This document shows positions 1 to 5,946 of a DNA stretch of 7,997 nt, piece by piece (positions within the stretch are counted from its first letter, which is position 1; the number at the start of each line of letters is the position of its first letter). This DNA comes from an uncultured Lachnospiraceae bacterium. Its GTDB lineage: Bacteria; Bacillota; Clostridia; Lachnospirales; Lachnospiraceae. The DNA lies in assembly GCA_946566415.1 (NCBI GenBank), contig CAMNWW010000095.1, positions 1 to 7,997 of the forward strand. Direction: 5' to 3'. Below the pieces are notes generated by a model. It was not told the origin of the DNA, ran no database searches, and worked only from the letters and a program-made list of their open reading frames with translations. The position numbers and the translations under genes are program-made.

Positions 1-1
1 A

Positions 2-1066
2 ATCCCCGGCATGGAGCCGACAGGCCATTACTGGTTTGCGCTTGGGAAATTCCTGCAGGACAACGGAATGAGGCCAGTGCATGTGAATCCTCATCATGTG
101 AAGAAGTCAAAAGAACTGGATGACAATAATCCCAACAAGAACGACCGTAAAGATCCAAAGACGATTGCTGGTCTTGTGAATGAAGGGCGATTCTCTTATC
201 CTTATATACCGACTGGTATCTATGCGGAGATCAGGAGTTTGTCAAACATGCGGTTCCAGGCACAGGAAGAGCTGACCAGGGCTAAAAACCGGATCGCCAG
301 ATGGTTTTCCATCTACTTCCCGGAGTATAAAGACGTTTACAGGGATTTAAAGGCGGTCAGCGGAAGGATGGTACTACAGGTGGCCCCGTTGCCGGAGGAT
401 ATCCGCAAACTGGGAGTGGAAGGCGTAAACCGGATTTGGAGAGATGCAAAGCTGAGAGGAGCCGGAATGAAGAGGGCAAAGACCCTGGTATCGGCTGCAG
501 AGCACAGCGTTGGCAGTAAGGAAGCGCCGGAAGCAGCAAGGATCGAGCTTAGGAACCTGCTGAAAGACATGGATGTATATGGGATGAGAGTGGAGGAACT
601 GCTTGGAATGATCGAAGAAAAACTGAAAGAGATCCCATACATCGATAAACTGATGGCGATTAAGGGAATTGGATTGGTCAGCGTCAGCGGATTTATTGCA
701 GAAGTGGGAGATATTAGACGTTTCGATGATCCGAAACAGCTGCAAAAGCTGGCAGGATATGCGATTGTAGCGAATGAGTCAGGAAAGCACAAGGGTGAAA
801 GCCGGATCAGCTACAGAGGGAGGAAACGCTTGAGATATGTGCTATATGAAGCAGCATTGTCACTGGAGGGGAAGAATCCGGAGTTTAAAGCAATCCACGA
901 GTACTATAGGACACGTAAAGAGAATCCATTGAAGAAAATGCAGTCCGTCGTGGCAGTCGCATGTAAAGTAATCAGGATCTTTTATGTAATACTGACGAAG
1001 GGTGTGGATTATGACCCGCTGAAAATGATGGGAGATATCCGCAGACCCCAGGTTCAGGAAGCATAA
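2..1066 (+). CDS. IS110-family transposase (5' partial)
   Basis: This is a DEDD recombinase that moves its element through a circular intermediate, guided in this family by an element-encoded RNA. The frame is open to the left edge, and Ile-Pro-Gly precede the first visible Met (codon at 11). The GMEPTGHYW block is an internal family motif, so the true start and the first catalytic Asp lie outside the window. Counting from the Met at 11, the RuvC-like domain shows Glu2 and the Asp pair D45/D48 in KNDRKDPK. A helical linker follows to about residue 205. The C-terminal Tnp_20 domain begins at IKGIGLVSVSGFIAEVGDI (218-236) and carries the conserved serine S257 in NESGKHKG, the expected second nucleophile. 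It ends with a normal C-terminus and TAA. All visible catalytic positions are intact, so the protein is probably active if the missing start is normal. Confidence 0.95.
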   Translation: MPGMEPTGHYWFALGKFLQDNGMRPVHVNPHHVKKSKELDDNNPNKNDRKDPKTIAGLVNEGRFSYPYIPTGIYAEIRSLSNMRFQAQEELTRAKNRIARWFSIYFPEYKDVYRDLKAVSGRMVLQVAPLPEDIRKLGVEGVNRIWRDAKLRGAGMKRAKTLVSAAEHSVGSKEAPEAARIELRNLLKDMDVYGMRVEELLGMIEEKLKEIPYIDKLMAIKGIGLVSVSGFIAEVGDIRRFDDPKQLQKLAGYAIVANESGKHKGESRISYRGRKRLRYVLYEAALSLEGKNPEFKAIHEYYRTRKENPLKKMQSVVAVACKVIRIFYVILTKGVDYDPLKMMGDIRRPQVQEA

Positions 1067-1550
1067 AAGGACGGGACGGTAACAGGAAGCGTTGGAAAGA
1101 GTCTGTCACAGTTGGATTGAGCCCATCCGGTGAAGAGGATGAGTTGAATTCAGCTGTGACAGGACAGCTGGGAAGTACGAAACGTCATCCACGGAGAAAC
1201 GTCTACCGCAAGGTGCCGGGAAGGGGAAGCGTACGGAAAGTCAGTAAATGTAAGACAAAGAATGAGCCAGTAGTCGGCAGGAATATTTTCCATAGGGCAT
1301 GACCCTGCAAAGGAGCTAAGCTGACACCCTGGTTATGGGCAGGCGGGACGAAGGAAGTGAGGACCCTGTAAAGATGCGGGTGATCCTGGTAGACACGGGA
1401 GGTGCGCTGCCATAGATGGAAGGGTATACACAAGGCCATGTAAAGCGAAATACTAAGACGTTTTACTTCGTGTACCCAAAACCAGCTATTTTCGTATGAG
1501 ATACAGAGAAAAGCCCATCTCCTTGGCTCATTCATCTGAGATAGAAACTT
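1067..1550 (+). ncRNA. candidate IS110/IS1111 guide (bridge/seek) RNA region
   Basis: About 480 bases after the transposase hold no convincing gene; the short reading frames here lack plausible starts and family resemblance. The sequence is instead rich in potential RNA structure. It has a long hairpin at 1101-1165, a GCAGG/CCTGC pairing around 1276-1308, and a GGGTATACAC (1422-1431) to GTGTACCC (1470-1477) pairing with a two-base bulge. It also has repeated GAAACGTC and GACCCTGYAAAG words. In the IS1111 branch of the family the guide RNA is encoded downstream of the transposase, which fits this position. The RNA ends, orientation and specificity loops cannot be fixed from one copy. The RNA identity is inferred; the structure is visible. 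Confidence 0.45.
1101..1165 (+). repeat. long near-perfect hairpin downstream of transposase
   Basis: Bases 1101-1118 pair with 1147-1165 through 18 pairs, including two G-U pairs and one bulged G at 1162. After a five-by-five internal loop, CATCC (1124-1128) pairs with GGATG (1137-1141), closing an eight-base loop. No T-tract follows, so it is not an intrinsic terminator. The internal loop on a long stem is compatible with part of a guide RNA, but that is interpretation. Confidence 0.8.
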
Positions 1551-1607
1551 GAAAAGACCTTTATTTTAAAGGAAAAATCACTTGACAATATAGGGAGGAA
1601 GCCGAGA

Positions 1608-2006
1608 ATGGCAAAACGTACAAAAGGTAAGTGTAAATATTGTGGAAAAGAATACACTCTTAGCTATATGAACAAGCATCTGCCGTTTTGTGAAGAGCGT
1701 CAGAAAAGATGGGCGGTGGAGAAAGGCAGTAAAAAGTGCGGACATTTGAGCGCCTTTGACATAAACGGCGTCAGCTACGAAATTGCACCGCAGGATGATT
1801 TTTTCTGGGGAACGCCTGCAAAAAGCATGAACTATAAATTGAAATCCGTGCTGGAAAAAGGAATGACATTCGGTTATGAATATGATTTTGGCTCCACGAC
1901 GGAACTTATGATAACGGTTGTAAACTACAGGGTCAGAACCGAAAGAAAAGAGAAATTAATAATCTTGTCGGTATTGGATGGGAAACAATTTCAAAAAACA
2001 GCATAA
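1608..2006 (+). CDS. zinc-finger pRiA4b ORF-3-like (IS1096 passenger type) protein, probably decayed
   Basis: The 132-residue product starts with a zinc-finger-like CKYCGKEY...HLPFC (residues 9-28). It then jumps to the hallmark block CGHLSAF (44-50), followed by MNYKLKSVLEKGMTFGYEYDFGSTTEL (74-100). This combination marks proteins often annotated as IS1096 element passenger TnpR family or plasmid pRiA4b ORF-3-like; their function is not established. Relatives, as I recall them, are about 180-200 residues, with about 50 residues between the finger and CGHLSAF and a cysteine-rich C-terminus after an ILSRN-like strand. Here the middle segment is missing and the tail ends in an unrelated ILSVLDGKQFQKTA. 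The start is supported by AGGGAGGAA at 1592-1600, seven bases before ATG. The nearby TTGACA at 1582 is too close to be its promoter. It is probably a remnant, though the frame is open. Confidence 0.7.
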   Translation: MAKRTKGKCKYCGKEYTLSYMNKHLPFCEERQKRWAVEKGSKKCGHLSAFDINGVSYEIAPQDDFFWGTPAKSMNYKLKSVLEKGMTFGYEYDFGSTTELMITVVNYRVRTERKEKLIILSVLDGKQFQKTA

Positions 2007-2014
2007 AAAAATTT

Positions 2015-2038
2015 ATAGGTAATAAAAGAATTATCTAT
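2015..2038 (+). terminator. weak AT-rich hairpin after the pRiA4b-like gene
   Basis: ATAGGTAAT (2015-2023) pairs with ATTATCTAT (2030-2038), one pair being G-U, around a six-base AAAAGA loop. It begins nine bases after the stop codon. The stem is very AT rich and only two T residues follow directly, so it would be a poor intrinsic terminator. It could instead be chance structure in an AT-rich spacer. Confidence 0.25.
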
Positions 2039-2064
2039 TTACCAAATGGAATTTCTTTGCTACA

Positions 2065-2097
2065 CTATACTTAACTATGCAAGCTATATTAGTATAG
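2065..2097 (+). promoter_or_regulatory. AT-rich promoter region with a 7-bp inverted repeat
   Basis: This lies just upstream of the large surface-protein gene. CTATACT (2065-2071) and AGTATAG (2091-2097) form a perfect inverted repeat with a 19-base spacer. A possible promoter, TTAACT (2071-2076) and TATAGA (2093-2098), has a 16-base spacer but only moderate matches, so the promoter itself is uncertain. The dyad overlapping it could be an operator. Confidence 0.3.
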
Positions 2098-2110
2098 AAT
2101 AAAAAATAAT

Positions 2111-2115
2111 GGGGG
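2111..2115 (+). promoter_or_regulatory. ribosome binding site deciding the surface-protein start
   Basis: GGGGG at 2111-2115 lies eight bases before the ATG at 2124. An in-frame ATG at 2109 would place this purine run inside the gene, and nothing like a Shine-Dalgarno site precedes it (only AGAATAAAAA). The start at 2124 is therefore preferred. The ATG at 2136 is a weaker alternative. Confidence 0.6.
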
Positions 2116-2123
2116 TTAAGCTT

Positions 2124-5100
2124 ATGGGCGGTTTTATGAAGAGATGTAAACGCGGCATGGCGTTGGCGCTGACGCTGGCTTTGATCGGCGGAAGCGAGAG
2201 CCGTCTGCTTTTGACGGCGCAGGCCGGTGACGAGCAGGATGAGCCGGGGCAAGAGCAGGAAGTTGAGCAGAAAAAGCAGGATGAGTCTGATATGATTACG
2301 GGCGAGCTGGAGACGGTGGTTGTGGACGAGGGCTTGCCGGACAACGACGAACTGCTGGAGGGGTATTTTGAGCAGCAGTTATATGGCGGCGACGGCATTG
2401 AGCTATATGGAAATGTCGGCGGCGACAAGCTGACGGGAGATAATAAAGCGATTTATGAAAAGCTGAAAGCGGGGATTGCCAAGATCGCAAGCGGCGAAAC
2501 GGCTTCCACGGAAATATTGGTCGATAAGACATATACCTGGACGGCGGCGGAATTGGGACTCGCTGCAATTACAAAAGATAATGTCCGGGATGCAGTTGCG
2601 AAAAAGGTAGGAGAAATTGTGGATACCCGCAGTATTCTATCCTATCTTCTCATGGACTGTCCGTATGAGTTGTACTGGTATGATAAGACAACAGGGATGT
2701 TTACGCCTTATGGAATAAACTATAACTCTGGTTCTGCCACGGTATCAAATATCCGTATGCAGTTTGCAGTCGCAGGCGAATATGCGGGAACGGAAAAGTT
2801 TACTGTGAATACATCTAAGACGGCAGCGTCGAAGAAAGCGGCAGAAACAGCGCAGAGTATTGTAGCGAAGCATGCAGGCAAGCCGGATTACGAAAAACTT
2901 GTGGCATACAGAGATGAAATTTGTAAGCTTGTATCCTACAACCATGCGGCGGCAGATGATGACAAAACGGCTTACGGAAATCCGTGGCAGCTTATCTGGG
3001 TGTTCGATGGAAATACCGGGACGAATGTAGTCTGTGAGGGATATTCTAAGGCGTTCCAATATTTATGTGATTTGTCGACATTCACCAGTGATACTGCATG
3101 CTATACAGTCAATGGAATTATGTCCGGTGGAACGGGAGCGGGACGCCATATGTGGAATATTGTCACCATCGACGGCAGTAATTATATTGTTGATGTTACC
3201 AATTGTGACGAGGGCGAAAGCGGCAGTGACATATTGTTTTTGGCAGGTGCAAGCGGCAGTGTAGCAGATGGATATGCTGTTCCAACGGGAGCGATAAATA
3301 TTGGATATACCTATTCGAGTGATCAGCTTTCCTTATTGGGGAACAAGGTTCTTACGATAGCGTCCTCTAAGTACGTTTATATACCAAGACCGACAATCAC
3401 AGAAAATCCCTCGGCAACAGTTACGTACGGCGATGCAGTAAGCAATAGCGATCTTAAGAACGGTCAGGCTTCTGTGCAGGGAACATTCTCATGGGCGAGC
3501 GATGTAACTTCTTACGGGGATGCGGGGATCAAGACCTTAAAAGCGGTCTTTACGCCAAGCGACAGCCAGTATGCTAAGGTATATGATATTCCAGTATCCG
3601 TTACTGTAGCACCTAAGCCGATCACTCCGGTTCTCGACATCACAGGGGACTATACCTATACCGGGAATGCAATCACCCCGACCTACACAGTAAAGGACGG
3701 TGGAGTTCAACTATCCTCCTCCGATTACACTGCAGAGATCCGCGATAATGTGAACGCTGGCGAGGGAAGCGTGACGATCCGCGCAACGAACGGCGGAAAT
3801 TATACCTGGAACGGGGATGTGACGAAGAAATTTACAATTAACAAGGCTGTGTATTCCGGTACAAAGACCATGAAGGTTACTGAGACTTACGGCAGCACAA
3901 TAGCAAGGGATCTTTCAGCGAATCTGCCGGAGGAATATAAGATCGGAGCGATCAGTGTATCGGATCAGGACGGAATCTTTGAAACAGCGCCCGCTGTGGA
4001 AGGCACGGCTCTTACCGGTAAGCTTGTGAATGATAAAGAAAAAGTTGGAAAAACAGCTACAATTACGATACCGGTTGAAAGCACTAACTATAATGATTAT
4101 ACGATAACAATTACAGTAGAGCTAACGGATAAAGCGGCGCAGACTGACTTTGGATTTAGTACGGCAGAATGGAACAAGACTTATGGCGACGCGGATTTTT
4201 CGGCGGCGGCCAGCGGCGCAGTAAGTGGAAGCACAGTAACCTACACGAGCAGCGAGCCATCAGTGGCGACGGTGGATCAGACAGGCAAAATCCATATCCT
4301 GAAGCCGGGAACGACAGTGATCACAGCAAAGGCTTCCGAGACGAGCACGCATCATGAAGCCGAGAAGACATGTAAGATAACAGTAAGCGCCAAAGCCCTG
4401 ACATGGGACGTGAGCGGCTTATCAGCAGTGGATAAAGAAGGCACAGTTACCGACAACAGGGCAAGCCTGTACGGAGAATTAAAGGTGTCCGGTATTCTCA
4501 AGGCTGATGAAGAAGCTAAGGACAAGGGAGCAGAGTTTAAGTGTCCGGCTGAAAACCTGAAAGGCGTTTATGCCGGAACGGTCGCCGGGGAGCAGAAGGT
4601 CACCTTATCCTGGGCGGAAGGTAAGGAGAAGCCGGTACTGACAGGAGATAAGGCGTCTTATTACACGATGCCGGCAGAACTTCCGCAGATCACAGGCAGG
4701 ATTAACAAGGTAGAGACGAATCTTCCGGTTCCGCCGGAATCTACTGAGACAACGCAGTATAAGCTGGAGGCAGAGGTCGGAATCTCACAAGTGCCGGAAG
4801 CTTTGAAGGGGAATGAGAAACTGAATACCCCCGCAAAGATCGAAGCTACTATGAAGGCAAGCGTGCTTCAGAAGGCGGGTGTCTCCTCCGAAAAGAATGC
4901 GGTGGTATATGACGTAGTCCTGTTGGTGAAGATGGAAAACGGAGATTGGAAGGAAGCGGACGAGAGTAATTTCCCGAAGAATGGTCTGACGGTTACTTTG
5001 CCGTATCCGAGCGGAACAGGAAAGGATACGCAGAATTTTACTGTGTGCCATATGTTCACTCATAATATGAACGGAATGACGGCCGGGAAGGTAGAGTATC

Positions 5101-5354
5101 CAACAGTGACAAAGGCGGATAACGGTCTTACCTTTAAGGTAAGCAGCCTGTCTCCGATCTCTCTTGGCTGGGAAGATATTCAGAAAGCTTCCGGCGGCGC
5201 GGGAGGAACGACTTCCACGACTACGACGAACAAAGCGGCGGCGGCAAATACCGGCGACGGAAACAATATCTGGCTCTACTGGATTTTGATGCTGGCGAGC
5301 GCCGGGACGATCGCAGGAGCGTATGTTGGCTGGAAAAGAAAAAGCCGTGTATAA
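2124..5354 (+). CDS. secreted transglutaminase-like surface protein with MBG/Big repeats and C-terminal anchor
   Basis: The 1076-residue product (numbered from ATG 2124) starts with a signal peptide: KRCKR, then a hydrophobic core, with likely cleavage after TAQA at about residue 34. An acidic Glu/Gln-rich linker follows. A transglutaminase-like cysteine peptidase domain spans about 235-375, with triad residues C304 in VVCEGYSKAF (codon 3033), H342 in GRHMWN (3147) and D357 in YIVDVTNCDEG (3192). Four or more beta-sandwich modules follow: MBG-like at about 422-497, 499-575 and 581-668, and Big_2-like at about 676-756 with SSEPSVATVDQTGKI. Two further modules reach about 1016. A Thr-rich linker leads to NTGD, a hydrophobic helix and KRKSRV. 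The domain order indicates an extracellular, envelope-anchored protein that may cross-link or cleave proteins or bind host or wall material; the substrate is unknown. It is a single-gene unit ending in a strong terminator. Confidence 0.9.
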   Translation: MGGFMKRCKRGMALALTLALIGGSESRLLLTAQAGDEQDEPGQEQEVEQKKQDESDMITGELETVVVDEGLPDNDELLEGYFEQQLYGGDGIELYGNVGGDKLTGDNKAIYEKLKAGIAKIASGETASTEILVDKTYTWTAAELGLAAITKDNVRDAVAKKVGEIVDTRSILSYLLMDCPYELYWYDKTTGMFTPYGINYNSGSATVSNIRMQFAVAGEYAGTEKFTVNTSKTAASKKAAETAQSIVAKHAGKPDYEKLVAYRDEICKLVSYNHAAADDDKTAYGNPWQLIWVFDGNTGTNVVCEGYSKAFQYLCDLSTFTSDTACYTVNGIMSGGTGAGRHMWNIVTIDGSNYIVDVTNCDEGESGSDILFLAGASGSVADGYAVPTGAINIGYTYSSDQLSLLGNKVLTIASSKYVYIPRPTITENPSATVTYGDAVSNSDLKNGQASVQGTFSWASDVTSYGDAGIKTLKAVFTPSDSQYAKVYDIPVSVTVAPKPITPVLDITGDYTYTGNAITPTYTVKDGGVQLSSSDYTAEIRDNVNAGEGSVTIRATNGGNYTWNGDVTKKFTINKAVYSGTKTMKVTETYGSTIARDLSANLPEEYKIGAISVSDQDGIFETAPAVEGTALTGKLVNDKEKVGKTATITIPVESTNYNDYTITITVELTDKAAQTDFGFSTAEWNKTYGDADFSAAASGAVSGSTVTYTSSEPSVATVDQTGKIHILKPGTTVITAKASETSTHHEAEKTCKITVSAKALTWDVSGLSAVDKEGTVTDNRASLYGELKVSGILKADEEAKDKGAEFKCPAENLKGVYAGTVAGEQKVTLSWAEGKEKPVLTGDKASYYTMPAELPQITGRINKVETNLPVPPESTETTQYKLEAEVGISQVPEALKGNEKLNTPAKIEATMKASVLQKAGVSSEKNAVVYDVVLLVKMENGDWKEADESNFPKNGLTVTLPYPSGTGKDTQNFTVCHMFTHNMNGMTAGKVEYPTVTKADNGLTFKVSSLSPISLGWEDIQKASGGAGGTTSTTTTNKAAAANTGDGNNIWLYWILMLASAGTIAGAYVGWKRKSRV
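5247..5351 (+). other. C-terminal sorting-like signal (NTGD, membrane helix, basic tail)
   Basis: The last 35 residues read NTGDGNN, then a hydrophobic stretch WLYWILMLASAGTIAGAYVG, then WKRKSRV. This has the three-part layout of a sortase substrate, but NTGD preceded by Ala residues replaces LPXTG. Such xxTGD forms are common on clostridial surface proteins. Either a divergent sortase recognises it, or the helix simply stays in the membrane. No sortase gene is in the window. Confidence 0.65.
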
Positions 5355-5382
5355 AGCGAGAAAAAGATAAAAAATGAGTAAA

Positions 5383-5412
5383 AAAATGGTGTGCCGTCAG
5401 GCACACCATTTT
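5383..5412. terminator. bidirectional intrinsic terminator between convergent genes
   Basis: AAAATGGTGTGCC (5383-5395) and GGCACACCATTTT (5400-5412) form a perfect 13-bp stem with a four-base GTCA loop. On the plus strand T residues follow the G-C core; on the minus strand the A-run 5381-5386 becomes a T-run. It therefore fits terminators for both the surface-protein gene (stop at 5354) and the PilZ gene, whose stop codon at 5411-5413 overlaps the stem. Confidence 0.9.
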
Positions 5413-5746
5413 ATTCTCCGTTCACGATCTGGTATACTCCAATTCTGGAGGAGTTCATTTCCGGCATACCGACAAAGATGGCGCCGTATCCATAACCGCC
5501 TTTTTGCAGTTCAATTCTGACAATCTTCAGAAACGCATGGATCATATCGTCTGTCCAGATCGTAAGGTAGGCTTCATATACCTCGCCGATCTGCAGGACC
5601 TCTTTACATGAAAACCCAATTCCTGTCTTTGACAGGTCTGAAATATCGATGGTTACCTCTCTGCCGCTGTCCCCGTCGAGTCTCTTCATGACAAGCCTGG
5701 ACGCTAACCCGGTTCTTCTATCAAGCCTTCTCTCTTCTTGCATCAT
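5411..5746 (-). CDS. PilZ domain protein (putative c-di-GMP receptor)
   Basis: The 111-residue protein is essentially one PilZ domain. The N-terminal basic motif is RRLDRR (residues 6-11, giving the RxxxR pattern) and the second motif is DLSKTG (37-42, D/NxSxxG). Hydrophobic beta strands follow: IGFSC, VYEAYLTIW, AFLKIVRIEL, YGAIFVGM. Both halves of the known c-di-GMP binding signature are present, so ligand binding is likely; the target is unknown because no output domain is fused to it. GTGAGG lies seven bases before the first ATG, supporting start 5746 (a second Met follows directly). It has its own promoter about 150 bases upstream and a structured leader, and shares a terminator with the convergent surface-protein gene. 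A functional link between the two, c-di-GMP sensing beside an adhesin-like protein, is suggestive only. Confidence 0.9.
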   Translation of the reverse strand: MMQEERRLDRRTGLASRLVMKRLDGDSGREVTIDISDLSKTGIGFSCKEVLQIGEVYEAYLTIWTDDMIHAFLKIVRIELQKGGYGYGAIFVGMPEMNSSRIGVYQIVNGE

Positions 5747-5886
5747 GCTTAAACCTCACTTCCACCCGCAAAATACATTCTTGCTGTTATGATTTAGGCT
5801 ATCCTTCATGCGGCTGCATTCGCGAACCCTAAATCTCCCTAAACCGAACCGCCGGTTCGGCGGTCTTTATCCGTATCATCTGGAAT
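5747..5886 (-). promoter_or_regulatory. structured 5' leader of the PilZ gene (candidate cis-regulatory RNA)
   Basis: If transcription starts just downstream of the -10 box, about 140 nt precede the PilZ start codon. Reading the minus strand, this RNA holds a GC-rich hairpin ACCGCCG-AAC-CGGCGGT (5848-5864) that overlaps a mutually exclusive one, CCGAACC-GGC-GGTTCGG (5844-5860). After them, GATTTAGG (5828-5835) can pair with CCTAAATC (5791-5798) to close a loop containing an ATGC/GCAT mini-hairpin. The sequence does not match the c-di-GMP-I riboswitch core (no GCAAACC-type receptor). It may be an attenuator, an unrecognised riboswitch or a protein site. Confidence 0.45.
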
Positions 5887-5892
5887 AAGAAT

Positions 5893-5921
5893 ATTATAAT
5901 CTTTTTAACAGGAGAAGTCAA
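5893..5921 (-). promoter_or_regulatory. near-consensus sigma-A promoter for the PilZ gene
   Basis: On the minus strand TTGACT (complement of 5916-5921) and TATAAT (complement of 5893-5898) are separated by exactly 17 bases. That is five of six and six of six matches to the vegetative consensus. It sits just after the stop codon of the metallophosphoesterase gene and points toward the PilZ gene, so PilZ can be expressed independently of the upstream operon. Confidence 0.8.
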
Positions 5922-5946
5922 ATTCAGATTTAAGGGATTCTATTAT

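Larger units (their letters stand above)
1..1590 (+). mobile_element. IS110-family insertion sequence, left part outside window
   Basis: The element is recognised by its transposase (to 1066) and by the long structured non-coding tail after it. The left end lies beyond the window. The right end cannot be placed exactly because IS110 elements usually lack clear terminal inverted repeats and target duplications. I put it near 1590 because structured sequence runs to about 1550, a small CCTTTA/TAAAGG hairpin lies at 1558-1572, and an isolated TTGACA sits at 1582-1587 just before the ribosome binding site of the next gene. The long tail downstream of the transposase resembles the IS1111 branch rather than classical IS110. 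The boundary is an inference. Confidence 0.7.

Noticed and set aside
337..792. Long minus-strand frame within the transposase
   Set aside because: Ser/Pro/Ile-rich antisense shadow of a clearly real transposase.
1117..1302. 61-codon plus-strand frame inside the IS tail
   Set aside because: No ribosome binding site, low-complexity basic product, and it overlaps the strong hairpin at 1101-1165; more likely non-coding RNA.
1203..1535. 110-codon minus-strand frame in the IS tail
   Set aside because: Composition is not protein-like, no recognisable family, and no credible start; it reads through the structured region.
1582..1587. TTGACA as promoter of the gene at 1608
   Set aside because: A -10 box 16-18 bases downstream would overlap the start codon, and no TATAAT-like sequence is there.
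2109..2111. ATG 2109 as start of the surface protein
   Set aside because: It would put the GGGGG ribosome binding site inside the gene and has no such site upstream; ATG 2124 fits better.
5747..5886. PilZ leader as a known c-di-GMP-I or -II riboswitch
   Set aside because: The conserved core sequences of those classes, such as the GCAAACC receptor, are not present by eye.
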